Shown here in pieces: positions 1 to 7,781 of a stretch of DNA of 64,000 bases. A model generated the notes under the pieces. It ran no database searches. It saw only the letters and a list, made by a program, of their open reading frames with translations, and was not told where the DNA came from. The DNA is taken from contig NC_015164.1 of the NCBI RefSeq assembly GCF_000190575.1, positions 3,116,001-3,180,000 of the forward strand, in the 5' to 3' direction. Position numbers and translations under genes: made by a program. The stretch is from Phocaeicola salanitronis DSM 18170. Lineage in GTDB: Bacteria > Bacteroidota > Bacteroidia > Bacteroidales > Bacteroidaceae. Position 1 is the stretch's first letter; each line of letters begins with the position of its first letter.

Positions 1-521
1 TTGAACAGGCTGAACAGGTAAGCGATGCCGGTGCTGTTTGCCACCAGCGTGTCCATATTGGCGGAGCGGTGCTTCAGCTGCTTCCAGGCGTTGATGTAAA
101 ACCCTCTCCCCAGCCAGAATACCACGGGAGTGGAGAGAATCCACATCGTCCAGCCGGCGTAGGGCATATCCATAAAGAACATCCCGATGACGGCAACGGG
201 CAAGGCCAGGGCAATGGCGCAAAGGGTGCGGAAGCGCAAGTCGCGGTAGCGCCGGGTATGGGCGTCTTCGGCGATTTGCGCACTGTCTTTTCCGGTGTCG
301 GTCACAAGGTCGTATCCCGCATCCTGAACGGCTTTCCGCAAGGCTCCGGGCGAGCATTGCGAAGCGTCGTATTCCACCGTAGCGGTCGCCGCGGCATAAT
401 TCACGCTTGCCGTGCATACGCCCGGCTGGCGGTTTAAGGTCTTGTCTACCCGTGCGGCACAAGCGGCGCAGCTCATGCCCAATACGGGGAATGTCTGTTT
501 CTGGATAGCAGATGGGTTCAT
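1..521 (-). CDS. Heavy-metal translocating P-type ATPase, N-terminal part (cut by window edge)
   Basis: The reading frame opens at 521 and runs off the left edge, so about 173 N-terminal residues are visible. Residues 10-75 form a heavy-metal-associated domain with the metal-binding motif GMSCAACA (Cys18 and Cys21). Hydrophobic segments follow (around CAIALALPVAVIGMFFMDMP) and then the family motif SANMDTLVANSTGIAYLFSLF region of the membrane domain. This is the normal order for copper-exporting P1B ATPases of the CopA/CopB type: the enzyme pumps Cu(I) or a similar metal out of the cytoplasm using ATP. The CPx motif and catalytic domain lie outside the window, so the metal is inferred. A -7-like box TAACTTTG (549-556, minus strand) lies 28 bases upstream, without a clear -33 box. 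Confidence 0.88.
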   Translation of the reverse strand, partial: MNPSAIQKQTFPVLGMSCAACAARVDKTLNRQPGVCTASVNYAAATATVEYDASQCSPGALRKAVQDAGYDLVTDTGKDSAQIAEDAHTRRYRDLRFRTLCAIALALPVAVIGMFFMDMPYAGWTMWILSTPVVFWLGRGFYINAWKQLKHRSANMDTLVANSTGIAYLFSLF

Positions 522-679
522 ATCGGTTCGTGTTTTAGTTTTCGGGTGCAAAGTTAGCAACCCTCTGCGATATCCTTTTATATAATTATGGATATAATTT
601 ATAAATGAAGAACCTTTTTAATGAAGAGCTAAGAATGAAGAATCGCCCGCATGGAAATTCTTCATTCTTCATTCATCAT

Positions 680-775
680 TTAAATACACGAGGTCACGCC
701 CAAGGTCGTCCCGATAGCGGTCAGAATCGTAATCAATGTCTGGATAATAATCCCCCAAATGTTTTTCTTTTCCAT
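680..775 (-). CDS. Smalltalk protein (31 aa)
   Basis: A 31-residue frame starts MEKKNIWGIIIQTLITILTA and ends GVTSCI. This matches the small Bacteroidales family named smalltalk: a charged N-terminus, one hydrophobic helix of about 20 residues, and a Cys near the C-terminus. The function is unknown; a single membrane helix is likely. In Bacteroides genomes it usually follows an HU-like gene and precedes an N-acetylmuramoyl-L-alanine amidase. Here the HU-like gene lies upstream on the same strand (1221-1709), but two composite repeats separate them and no amidase follows: the next gene is the metal ATPase. Confidence 0.85.
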   Translation of the reverse strand: MEKKNIWGIIIQTLITILTAIGTTLGVTSCI

Positions 776-807
776 AGTTTTTAGTTTTTGAGTTTGTGAG
801 TTTTTTT

Positions 808-1000
808 GAAACGCAGATTTTCGCAGATTAACGCAGATTATTTTACTCTTTTTTTGTCATGCTGAACGAAGTGAAGCATCTCGTAATCATCCACTTGGCG
901 TATCCGAGATCCTTCACATTCGTTCAGGATGACATGGAAGGTCTGCACGTTTATATTCTAAAAAAATTAATCCGCGAAAATCTGCGTTAATCCGCGTTTC
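808..1000. repeat. Composite nested palindrome, copy R1 (outer GAAACGCAGATT family)
   Basis: Outer arms GAAACGCAGATTTTCGCAG... and ...CTGCGTTAATCCGCGTTTC are inverted repeats. In the loop sits a second palindrome (856-933) with arms GTCATGCTGAACGAAGTGAA and the matching TTCACATTCGTTCAGGATGAC end. It lies between the HU-like and smalltalk genes and is duplicated in tandem. Confidence 0.9.
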
Positions 1001-1019
1001 AACGTTTGTGAGTTTTTTT

Positions 1020-1211
1020 GAAACGCAGATTTTCGCAGATTAACACAGATTATTTTACTCTTTTTTGTCATGCTGAACGAAGTGAAGCATCTCGTAATCA
1101 TCCACTTGGTGTATCCGAGATCCTTCACATTCGTTCAGGATGACATGGAAGGTCTGCACGTTTATATTCTAAAAAAATTAATCCGCGAAAATCTGCGTTA
1201 ATCCGCGTTTC
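1020..1211. repeat. Composite nested palindrome, copy R2 (tandem duplicate of R1)
   Basis: This copy is nearly identical to R1 at an offset of 212 bases, including the flanking GTTTGTGAGTTTTTTT. The inner palindrome spans 1067-1144. It ends 9 bases from the stop codon of the HU-like gene. Confidence 0.9.
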
Positions 1212-1220
1212 AAAAAAAAG

Positions 1221-1709
1221 TTACACGCCCGGCTCCGATGCGGCAGGCTTGCGTTTCGCCGCTTCGAGGTCCACGGTAGTCTCGCCCGCCTTCTCCGCCT
1301 TCAGCGTAGCCGCCTGCGCCAAACGGCTTGCCACGGGGTTGAACTGCGCCCGGCTGATAAGCCCCTCGAAGTCCGTTCCGGGCGTGAAAATCACGTTGAT
1401 GCCCGTGATGTTCGCCGCCGTGAACTCTTCCATCGTTTCCGCGCCCGCCGACGAGAGCGAAATCCAGAAGTCGCCCAGCGCGCCCAGCTGCACCTTGTTG
1501 CCGTTCAGGAGCATTTCCACCAGGCACTCGCACATGTCGAGCACCACGCCCTGCACCGTGCCGCGCGAATACACCCCGTTGTGGTCGGCAATGTGTTTCA
1601 CAAACTTGTCAAAGGTCATCGACTCGCTCATCTGAGCACGTGCATACGCTTTTTCGCTCGCTTCCTCGTCCAACGGGTTGCGCATCATGTAGACAGAATA
1701 GTTAATCAT
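1221..1709 (-). CDS. HU/IHF-like DNA-binding protein
   Basis: A 162-residue protein. Residues 30-130 resemble the Bacteroidetes HU-like fold: helical N-terminus MTFDKFVKHIADHNGVYSRG, then GTVQGVVLDMCECLVEMLLN, then the beta-arm segment VQLGALGDFWISLSSAGAET and NVIFTPG. The C-terminal 30 residues are a charged, Ala-rich tail. Proteins of this type accompany smalltalk and BT4734 primase genes in Bacteroides; they are presumed to bind DNA, but the role of the cassette is not established. The promoter at 1867-1896 lies about 160 bases upstream, so the leader RNA would contain the CCACAGATT palindrome. The start at 1709 leaves a normal N-terminus. Confidence 0.8.
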   Translation of the reverse strand: MINYSVYMMRNPLDEEASEKAYARAQMSESMTFDKFVKHIADHNGVYSRGTVQGVVLDMCECLVEMLLNGNKVQLGALGDFWISLSSAGAETMEEFTAANITGINVIFTPGTDFEGLISRAQFNPVASRLAQAATLKAEKAGETTVDLEAAKRKPAASEPGV

Positions 1710-1756
1710 AGTAGTTTAGTTTTAAGTTGGTTAGTTTTTAAGGTTGTTAGTTTTTT

Positions 1757-1855
1757 ACCACAGATTACACCGATTAATGAATAACGAAGGATGTTGCCGT
1801 TGCCAATTATTAATTATTAATTGTTAATTATTAATTGATAAAATCTGTGGTGAAA
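1757..1855. repeat. CCACAGATTACAC-family palindrome B1
   Basis: Arms ACCACAGATTACACCGATT and AAATCTGTGGTGAAAA are inverted. The loop holds AT-rich ATTAATTATTAATTGTTAAT repeats. It lies in the predicted 5' leader of the HU-like gene. Confidence 0.75.
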
Positions 1856-1866
1856 ACCTTACGATG

Positions 1867-1896
1867 CAAAGGTACGCAATCCCCTCCACATGGCAA
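1867..1896 (-). promoter_or_regulatory. Bacteroidales-type promoter for the HU-like gene
   Basis: Read on the minus strand: TTG (1894-1896) as the -33 box, a 19-base spacer, and TACCTTTG (1867-1874) as the -7 box. This fits the Bacteroides consensus TTTG-N19-21-TAnnTTTG. Confidence 0.65.
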
Positions 1897-2133
1897 TGGA
1901 TTTGAAACGGGTGAGTGTAAAAATCTGTTAATGGTGTGCATTTTGCTTTATATATCGCTGTAAATGAGGAATATAACAGGGTGGAAAATCGCGTCTTCAT
2001 AGCTTCTTACACCGTTCGTTCATGGCGCTGGGCGGATGCGCGGGCGGATGCAACCATATCCGTTGCGGCACGCCCTTATGTGCATCAGGATATGCATATA
2101 TATGCATTTCTTATGTGTTTTTATGTATGTTCG

Positions 2134-2338
2134 AATCTAACATCTAACAATATAACAATATAACAATAACAAAATGAACAGGAGCAAAAAAGGAAGATAC
2201 AACCATATAACATATATATATTATATATATATATTTATATATATATAATATATATATGTTATATCTATCACTTTCTTTAAGTGGCGTTCGAAATCGAAAA
2301 AACTTATTGTTATATTGTTATATTGTTAGATGTTAGAT
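2134..2338. repeat. 205-bp palindrome with a 60-bp AT core
   Basis: The left arm starts AATCTAACATCTAACAATAT and the right arm ends ATATTGTTAGATGTTAGATT, its inverse. At 2205-2264 is a nested AT-only palindrome, closed by ATATAAC/GTTATAT, in which 29 of 30 bases pair across the centre. No gene is visible in 1936-2467. The same AACATCTAACAA motif recurs in tandem at 12279-12309. Confidence 0.85.
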
Positions 2339-2467
2339 TTTTCCGGACGGTCATTTATGTTCTACAACAACAACCCCTTGAAAAAGTACCCGTATCATTC
2401 CCTGTATGAATTTTTTTTATTATTTTTCGGTTATAATTAATTATTAACCAATATATTAAAAATATCA

Positions 2468-3184
2468 ATGAAGAAACAAAACAAACAAGCAGGAGAGTTC
2501 CAAGAAGACGAAGCGTGCGGAGAGCAGCCGGTCCTGCTCCCCTCGAATGCAACAAACGAGTGTAGAACGATTCCGGTGCAGATGGTGCAGAAGCTTGCCG
2601 ACATGCTGATTGACACGAAAGCCGCCAAAGAAGAAGCCGTCCGCGAGAGCGAACGCTACCGGAAGGAGAATGCCGACCTTGCCCGCCGGCTGGAGCAAAG
2701 CGAATGGGAAAAAGAACAGATACGCGCCGAATGCCAGGCGATAAAGCGCGCCTCGGCGCTCTACCTTGCCGAACGGCTCGCACCGTCTCCGCCCCAGCAG
2801 GCGGCAGAGAGTCCCGGCATGCCCGACGGCACGGAGAGCGCCGAGGCGCCTCTTTCCGAAATGGAGGGGAAGATAAACCGCGCCATCGCCGTGATGCAGG
2901 AAGAGCGGGTCTTCAAGTTCGCCTACGACTACGTGTGGGTGATGCTGGTGATGAACCAGACGGCAGGCATGCCGCATTTCGAGTCCACCCCGTCGTTCCA
3001 TTGCTTCCTCGGCCGCATCGGCGTGAAGGAGATGCCCACACTGGCAAGCCTGAAGAAGAAAGCCGCTACGGCACGCCGCCTTCACCCCGGCTGGACGTTC
3101 GCCGACACCGCCGACGTCAACGAGACGCGCCGCCGCAACAACGTGGCAAGCCGCTTCCTGAGCCTCGTGCGGAAAGCTGCGTGA
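2468..3184 (+). CDS. Hypothetical coiled-coil protein
   Basis: 238 residues that I do not recognise. Residues 38-100 (VQMVQKLADMLIDTKAAKEE onward) are rich in Glu, Lys, Arg and Ala with heptad spacing and are predicted to form a coiled coil. A Pro/Glu-rich linker follows at 105-130. The C-terminal part (135-238) has aromatic residues (FKFAYDYVWVMLVMNQ) and ends in a basic segment (NETRRRNNVASRFLSLVRKAA). This could be a DNA- or RNA-associated accessory protein. It has high GC and ordinary coding character, and stands alone between two palindrome clusters. Confidence 0.6.
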   Translation: MKKQNKQAGEFQEDEACGEQPVLLPSNATNECRTIPVQMVQKLADMLIDTKAAKEEAVRESERYRKENADLARRLEQSEWEKEQIRAECQAIKRASALYLAERLAPSPPQQAAESPGMPDGTESAEAPLSEMEGKINRAIAVMQEERVFKFAYDYVWVMLVMNQTAGMPHFESTPSFHCFLGRIGVKEMPTLASLKKKAATARRLHPGWTFADTADVNETRRRNNVASRFLSLVRKAA

Positions 3185-3185
3185 T

Positions 3186-3328
3186 AATGTGTTAATGTGA
3201 GAATGTGGGAATGTGCTAATATGCGAATGTGTCAATGTGGCAATGTGATAATGTGCCAATGTGAAATGAAGTAACGAGCACATTAGCACATTGTTTATTA
3301 GCACATTATTTATTAGCACATTGTTTAT
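3186..3328. repeat. AATGTG/CACATT interspersed repeat H1
   Basis: A run of AATGTG-type units on the left (AATGTGCTAATATGCGAATG and similar) faces their inverse GCACATTAGCACATTG on the right, giving a long imperfect hairpin immediately after the stop codon of the coiled-coil gene. A second copy is at 52901-52982. Confidence 0.75.
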
Positions 3329-3330
3329 TG

Positions 3331-3642
3331 TCAATTGAAAGAGGGGGTAAGCTCGATATTCAGCGCATGGGCGATGCGGAAGAAACTGGAAAGCTGCATG
3401 TCTACTTCCCCTTTCTCCACACGGGCGATGTAGCTTTGTTCCTTGCCGATTTTCTGCGCAAGCTGCTTTTGCGTCATCTTCAGCTCCTTGCGGCGGTTAC
3501 GGAGTATTTCCCCGTAATACCATGCCATCGCTTTTTCGTGAAACTCCGCCCGCGAAAGAGTTCCTTCTTTCCCGTATTCCTCATCCAGCAGCTGGTCGGC
3601 CGTCTTGAGCTTCGCCAATTTCGATTCGTCTAACTTTATCAT
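3331..3642 (-). CDS. higA: HigA-type antitoxin, XRE helix-turn-helix
   Basis: 103 residues. The C-terminal half is a Cro/C1-type helix-turn-helix (residues 50-100: RNRRKELKMTQKQLAQKIGK, then QSYIARVEKGEVDM and the stabilising helix FFRIAHALNIEL). It is co-transcribed behind the toxin gene with a 4-base ATGA overlap (3639-3642), the usual HigBA order in which the toxin comes first. By analogy it neutralises the toxin and represses the pair by binding the palindrome at 3994-4015. The N-terminal 45 residues would be the toxin-contact part; this is inference. Confidence 0.85.
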   Translation of the reverse strand: MIKLDESKLAKLKTADQLLDEEYGKEGTLSRAEFHEKAMAWYYGEILRNRRKELKMTQKQLAQKIGKEQSYIARVEKGEVDMQLSSFFRIAHALNIELTPSFN

Positions 3643-3974
3643 AATTCCAAGTCTTTTAATATCCGTCTTGCTTTGGCTATCTGTTTCTGGTAGTCTTTCG
3701 ACGACTTTTTCAGAAATCCGTTAAGCAAAATTATCTTTGTCGATAAAATGATGTTTTCGTTATCCACCGCAAACAATACCGTCCGGTATTCGTTGTAGCC
3801 CACAGAAACACGCATTTCGTATAAGTCTGTGCCCTCAAGGCGTTTTACGTATTTCACCGGCAGGGCATATACACTTTTAATGACTTCAAATGTGTACTTG
3901 AATTTAGTCTTTACCCGTTCGTCCAATGTTTCGTAAAACTCATCGAATTCCAGCGTTCTGTACAGGGTACGCAT
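3639..3974 (-). CDS. higB: HigB/RelE-type toxin (Gp49-like)
   Basis: 111 residues with the pattern of the phage-derived Gp49-like/HigB family: an N-terminal helix pair (MRTLYRTLEFDEFYETLDER), basic strand region VKYVKRLEGTDLYEMRVSVG, then EYRTVLFAVDNENIILSTKI, LLNGFLKKSSK and a final basic helix. RelE-fold toxins of this kind cleave mRNA, often on the ribosome. The core signature LYEMRVSVGYNEYRTVLF is intact, so the toxin is probably functional. It is the first gene of the pair and starts just downstream of a promoter/operator. Confidence 0.87.
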   Translation of the reverse strand: MRTLYRTLEFDEFYETLDERVKTKFKYTFEVIKSVYALPVKYVKRLEGTDLYEMRVSVGYNEYRTVLFAVDNENIILSTKIILLNGFLKKSSKDYQKQIAKARRILKDLEL

Positions 3975-3991
3975 ACTTGTCCTTTTGTGCG

Positions 3992-4015
3992 CAAATATAA
4001 CTAATTAGTTATATT
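3992..4015 (-). promoter_or_regulatory. higBA promoter -7 box with overlapping palindromic operator
   Basis: A perfect 22-bp palindrome at 3994-4015 contains ATATAACTAATTAGTTATAT. The minus-strand -7 box TATATTTG (3992-3999) overlaps its end, 17 bases from the toxin start codon. The position is ideal for autorepression by the HigA helix-turn-helix; binding is inferred. Confidence 0.7.
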
Positions 4016-4096
4016 CAGCCAAGGATTTTCCTCTAAAAAGCGGTTTAATCCCTTCATTTTCTCCGAATTTCTATGAACGTCCCGGCGGCAAATGAT

Positions 4097-4408
4097 TTAC
4101 AGCACCCGGAGCGACAAGGGCTTTCCGCTTTCTCTTTCCCTCTCCAGCCAAGCGGTATGCCTGTTCCCGTCTGCGCTTATCACGCAAGGCATGTAAACCT
4201 TATCTTTCTTTTCTCCCTCATCTTCGGGGTTTTCTCCCCACACAATCTGTCCGGGACTTATCTGCCTTAAATCTTCATCAATATAAGCGCAATACAATAG
4301 TTCTTCGATGCGGCTCACGGGCGGCTCTTCCAGTGTCGCTTTCAGCAACTCGATGGTTTCTTCCGGCAAGAGCCGGATGTTTGGTTTGTTTTCTGTTGTT
4401 TTCTTCAT
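4097..4408 (-). CDS. Hypothetical acidic protein (103 aa)
   Basis: I chose the start MKKTTENKPN at 4408; an in-frame ATG eight codons earlier (4432) would add MRFIINFT. The protein has a helical segment LLPEETIELLKATLEEPPVS, then IEELLYCAYIDEDL, and a C-terminal stretch with ISADGNRHTAWLERERESGK. I recognise no family. It is a single gene between the toxin operon promoter and a stretch with half of a CCTCTGTGGTGAA palindrome. Confidence 0.5.
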   Translation of the reverse strand: MKKTTENKPNIRLLPEETIELLKATLEEPPVSRIEELLYCAYIDEDLRQISPGQIVWGENPEDEGEKKDKVYMPCVISADGNRHTAWLERERESGKPLSLRVL

Positions 4409-4539
4409 GGTAAAATTGATTATAAACCTCATTTATATAAACGCATAAATTCCGAAAAGTACATAAATAAAGTGTTAAAAAATGTAGGTGTTGTGGCGGA
4501 AAGTCTAATGAGGCAAGATGCGGACATTCATAAAAATTT

Positions 4540-4566
4540 AAAGACTCTGTGTCCTCTGTGGTGAAA
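4540..4566. repeat. Half copy of the CACAGAGGACACAGAG family
   Basis: AAAGACTCTGTGTCCTCTGTGG-type right arm without its partner. The 4409-4692 gap otherwise shows only the promoter of the BACON lipoprotein. Confidence 0.6.
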
Positions 4567-4621
4567 AAAAAGCGTATTTTAATTCTGCTTAAAGCATGAA
4601 AGAAAAAAACTGACAAATTTA

Positions 4622-4652
4622 TTTGTATTTGTTTAAATTTATGTTACATTTG
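4622..4652 (+). promoter_or_regulatory. Promoter of the BACON lipoprotein gene
   Basis: TTTG (4622-4625), a 19-base spacer and TACATTTG (4645-4652) match the Bacteroides consensus at every fixed position. Transcription should start near 4660. Confidence 0.75.
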
Positions 4653-4692
4653 CGGAATATGAAAGCTTGTGATAACTTTAAATGAATGTAGC

Positions 4693-5148
4693 ATGATTTT
4701 TTATTTTGATTCGAGAAAAATCCGTATACGTGCGGTGCGCGTGTTTATGCCGGTGTTTTTGCTTGCCTTATGTGCTTGCGGAGGCGGAGACGAGCCGTCC
4801 GGAGAAGAGGCAGAGCAAGAGTTTTTACGTATTCCCTCATCGGAAATGACCCAGTCGTTCCCGTACGAAGGGGGCAGCGCCTCGATTGTTTTCTCCTCGT
4901 CTGATGCCTGGACGGCAGAGGTGTCGGCAGGGGTAGAATGGATGCATGTTTCGCCCGGGCAGGGAGAAATGGGAGACAATTGCACGATTGAGTTATCGGT
5001 AGACAAGAACGAAGCGAGCGACCCGCGTGCCGCGATGGTGACCATCCGGAGCGGAAGTTTCAGCGAGACGGTAACGGTCACTCAGGACGCATGGCTGCTC
5101 GTGCCCGGAAGCGACGGCCCGGACGATATGCCGGTTGAGCCTTGGTGA
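4693..5148 (+). CDS. BACON-domain lipoprotein
   Basis: 151 residues from the ATG at 4693. A longer frame from 4669 would start upstream, but the 4693 start fits the leader better. A basic N-terminus and a hydrophobic stretch end in a lipobox-like LALCACGGG, so export and lipidation are likely. Residues 50-140 form one BACON beta-sandwich (SSDAWTAEVSAGVEWMHVSP, GDNCTIELSVDKNEASDPRA, VTIRSGSFSETVTVTQDA). BACON domains are thought to bind carbohydrate or mucin. The gene lies 34 bases upstream of the M64 peptidase gene and probably shares its transcript. Confidence 0.8.
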   Translation: MIFYFDSRKIRIRAVRVFMPVFLLALCACGGGDEPSGEEAEQEFLRIPSSEMTQSFPYEGGSASIVFSSSDAWTAEVSAGVEWMHVSPGQGEMGDNCTIELSVDKNEASDPRAAMVTIRSGSFSETVTVTQDAWLLVPGSDGPDDMPVEPW

Positions 5149-5182
5149 TTTTTTATTTGGTATCCATTAAAATGAATAGAGT

Positions 5183-7564
5183 ATGAAAAGACTGGTGAAT
5201 TACATAGGCATCCTGCTGCTGGTGTGGGCGGCATGCGGCTGTACGGACGAACAGATTGTCGGCAATGCCGGAGCGGAATTGCGTGTGACAGGAAAAATAG
5301 ATACACCTTCTTCCTCGCGGACATCCTATGCCGTGGGCGAAGAAGCCGTGACCGTATCGTGGGCGGCAGGAGACCGTATCGGGCTGTTTTCGGAAAGCCA
5401 GCCCGCGGCAATGGCTTATCAGGCGGCTTCGGCAGGGAAGCAAACCGATTTTATGCCGGAAAGCACCCGCCTGAAACGGGAAGAAGGGACGGAGGTTTAC
5501 GCCTATTATCCATACGATTATAATACGGACATAGCCTTTCCGAAAGCGCGCCTTCCTTATCTGTTCGGGCAAAATTACAACGGAGGCTTGCCCGATCCGA
5601 ATGCGGATTTCATGTATGCGAAGGGTGAAATCAGGAACGATATGTTGAGTTTGGATTTTGCTCACTTGTTTGCATTCCTGAAAGTGAATATCCGGACGGA
5701 ACTCTTGCAGGGTGCCGCAGGCTTGCGCGTCCTTTCGGATGAACCCATCGGATTCATGGGCGTAGGCGATGCAAACAATCCTGCTTATTATGATTTGGAA
5801 GCAGACAGCCTTATTGCGGAAAAATATAACTATCTGTGGTATAGCATTCCGCAGGAGGTCTTGAGTACGCAAGAAGTGGTCACTTGCTTTATCGCTGTAT
5901 TGCCTACTTCGGAACAAAATACCGTTTCGTTTTTTATTTGGGACGAAAACGGCTATAGCGATAAGGGTTTAATCGAAAAGAAAGCCCCCGAAGGGGGGTT
6001 CCAAGCCGGACATGTGTACGATTTATCGGTCAACGAAAACGAGTTCGACAAAATACTCCAGCAAGAGCGGGAAGCCTTGATTGCTTTTTACGAAGCTACA
6101 GGCGGGGACAATTGGACAGACAATACGAACTGGTGCAGCGACAAGCCGTTGAGCGAATGGTATGGGGTATACATGTGGGACGGACGTGTCAAAAATATAA
6201 TTTTAACGGATAATAACCTGACCGGACAAATTCCTGAACAATTTGGAGATCTTACCGGATTGGAATATTTGTATCTTTCATCTAACAAGCTTGAAGGGAA
6301 TATTCCGGAAAGTTTAGGCAATCTGGCTTATTTGCATGATGTGCAGTTGAACAACAATAATTTGAGCGGAAACCTGCCTGCTTCGATGGCAAATCTGAAT
6401 GAACTGGAATTTATCAACTTATGCGGAAACAAACTGAACGGCACCATTCCGGATGAAATCATAGCGAGCGATTGGTGGAACCGGATAGGGTATGATGCAA
6501 TCGTTTACCAGCAGGGAGGAAATAAGCTGACCTTCCCCATGTATGAATCGTCCGATTACTCGATGGATGGGACAACGTTCACTTTACAAGAGCATACAGC
6601 AGGCAAAGGACTGAAAGTGGTGATTTTGGGCGAGGCTTATTCCGACCGCCTGATAGCCGACGGGACATACCGGAGGGATGCGGAAATGGCAATGGAAGCT
6701 TTCTTCTCGAAAGAACCTTACACTTCTTTCCGCGATTATTTCGATGTATATGCCGTTAATGTGGTTTCGCGCAACGAAGTAATAGGCGAGAATACGGCAT
6801 TCCAGACTTCTTATGAGTTTGAGCGGAATACGTTCGAAACCGACCCCACAATAGCGATTGACTATATTAGCAAAATGCAGGAAACAAATTATTCGGCGGC
6901 ACATGTCACATCGATGATTCTGATGAAGACAAAAGCTCCTTTCCGTTCGAATAACTGGTCATATAGTGACGACTTTTCGGCTGCTTTCTGCCAAAACAAT
7001 AGCGATGATCCGGAAAGCCTGAAAAGTTTGATACACCACGAAGCCTGCGGACATGGATTCGGAAAACTGGATGATGAATATGTCGAGTTTGAAGGGACTT
7101 ATCCTTATCCGGAAGCAATACGTTCACTTCATACGATAAACGAGTCGATGAACGTGGATGTAACCAACGACCCGAATGAAATTGTCTGGAGCTATTTCCT
7201 GACCGACATGCGTTACGAGAAAGAGAAAATCGGCATTTACGAAGGTGCCATTTACTACCCGAAAGGAGCCTACCGGGCTACGGAAACCAGCATCATGCTT
7301 GGCAATACCGGCAGGTTCAACGCTCCGAGCCGGCAGAGCATTTACCGGCGCATCATGGAGAAATCCGGCGGAGTGTATAGCTTTGAGGCTTTCTTGGAAT
7401 ACGATGAAATCAACCGCCGGCAGATAGAGATTGAAGGTGCAAGCCGTGCCGGAGCCGTAGAGAAAGGCACTATCGGATTGCCGCCCGTAAGGTTCGACTA
7501 TCCTTCCAGCGAGGCGAAAACACGTTGGAAGCAAAAGAAAGGAGTAAATGTACCGCTTCGCTGA
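5183..7564 (+). CDS. Secreted lipoprotein: fimbrillin-like domain, leucine-rich repeats and M64 metallopeptidase
   Basis: 793 residues. The signal peptide ends in the lipobox region LLVWAACGCTD. Residues 30-285 resemble fimbrillin-like N-terminal domains (SRTSYAVGEEAVTVSWAAGD, VYAYYPYD, HLFAFLKVNI). Residues 290-425 carry plant-type leucine-rich repeats (EATGGDNWTDNTNWCSDKPL, NNLTGQIPEQFGDLTGLEYL, SLGNLAYLHDVQLNNNNLSG). Residues 455-790 form an IgA-peptidase-type M64 domain with the zinc site HHEACGHGFGKLDDEY. The spacing is HExxxH rather than the usual HExxH, followed by the family DEY. It is expected at the cell surface, cleaving host or microbial glycoproteins; the substrate is unknown. 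A strong terminator follows. Confidence 0.85.
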   Translation: MKRLVNYIGILLLVWAACGCTDEQIVGNAGAELRVTGKIDTPSSSRTSYAVGEEAVTVSWAAGDRIGLFSESQPAAMAYQAASAGKQTDFMPESTRLKREEGTEVYAYYPYDYNTDIAFPKARLPYLFGQNYNGGLPDPNADFMYAKGEIRNDMLSLDFAHLFAFLKVNIRTELLQGAAGLRVLSDEPIGFMGVGDANNPAYYDLEADSLIAEKYNYLWYSIPQEVLSTQEVVTCFIAVLPTSEQNTVSFFIWDENGYSDKGLIEKKAPEGGFQAGHVYDLSVNENEFDKILQQEREALIAFYEATGGDNWTDNTNWCSDKPLSEWYGVYMWDGRVKNIILTDNNLTGQIPEQFGDLTGLEYLYLSSNKLEGNIPESLGNLAYLHDVQLNNNNLSGNLPASMANLNELEFINLCGNKLNGTIPDEIIASDWWNRIGYDAIVYQQGGNKLTFPMYESSDYSMDGTTFTLQEHTAGKGLKVVILGEAYSDRLIADGTYRRDAEMAMEAFFSKEPYTSFRDYFDVYAVNVVSRNEVIGENTAFQTSYEFERNTFETDPTIAIDYISKMQETNYSAAHVTSMILMKTKAPFRSNNWSYSDDFSAAFCQNNSDDPESLKSLIHHEACGHGFGKLDDEYVEFEGTYPYPEAIRSLHTINESMNVDVTNDPNEIVWSYFLTDMRYEKEKIGIYEGAIYYPKGAYRATETSIMLGNTGRFNAPSRQSIYRRIMEKSGGVYSFEAFLEYDEINRRQIEIEGASRAGAVEKGTIGLPPVRFDYPSSEAKTRWKQKKGVNVPLR

Positions 7565-7594
7565 TAGCATATTCTTGTAAAATGCTTTTGACAG

Positions 7595-7630
7595 GACGGG
7601 GAAGAAATTTTTCTTCTCCGTCTTTTTTTT
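7595..7630 (+). terminator. Rho-independent terminator after the M64 gene
   Basis: A 12-bp stem (GACGGGGAAGAA / TTCTTCTCCGTC, one G-T pair), a 4-base loop and a run of eight T. Confidence 0.9.
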
Positions 7631-7704
7631 TGCCTTTTCTTCTCCGGAAATTTCCCCGAAACCGTCCATTCTTCCCCGCCGGATTCCCCGAAGTCCGAAA
7701 ACTA

Positions 7705-7735
7705 TTTCACAGGTCGTGGCATGCCCTTACCTTTG
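7705..7735 (+). promoter_or_regulatory. Promoter of the small-protein/Bro/primase module
   Basis: TACCTTTG (7728-7735) is a good -7 box. A weak TTT(C) -33 element lies at 7705-7707, 20 bases upstream. The first gene of the module starts at 7782. Confidence 0.55.
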
Positions 7736-7781
7736 CTTCTGTAACAAGCAAGGGATTAGGTAATTAAAACTAAAGAAACGT

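Noticed and set aside
1936..2163. A 75-aa plus-strand frame
   Set aside because: It reads into the arm of the 205-bp palindrome, has no family features and no promoter.
3186..3328. CRISPR array
   Set aside because: The AATGTG units are too short and irregular, without unique spacers of constant length, and no cas genes are near.
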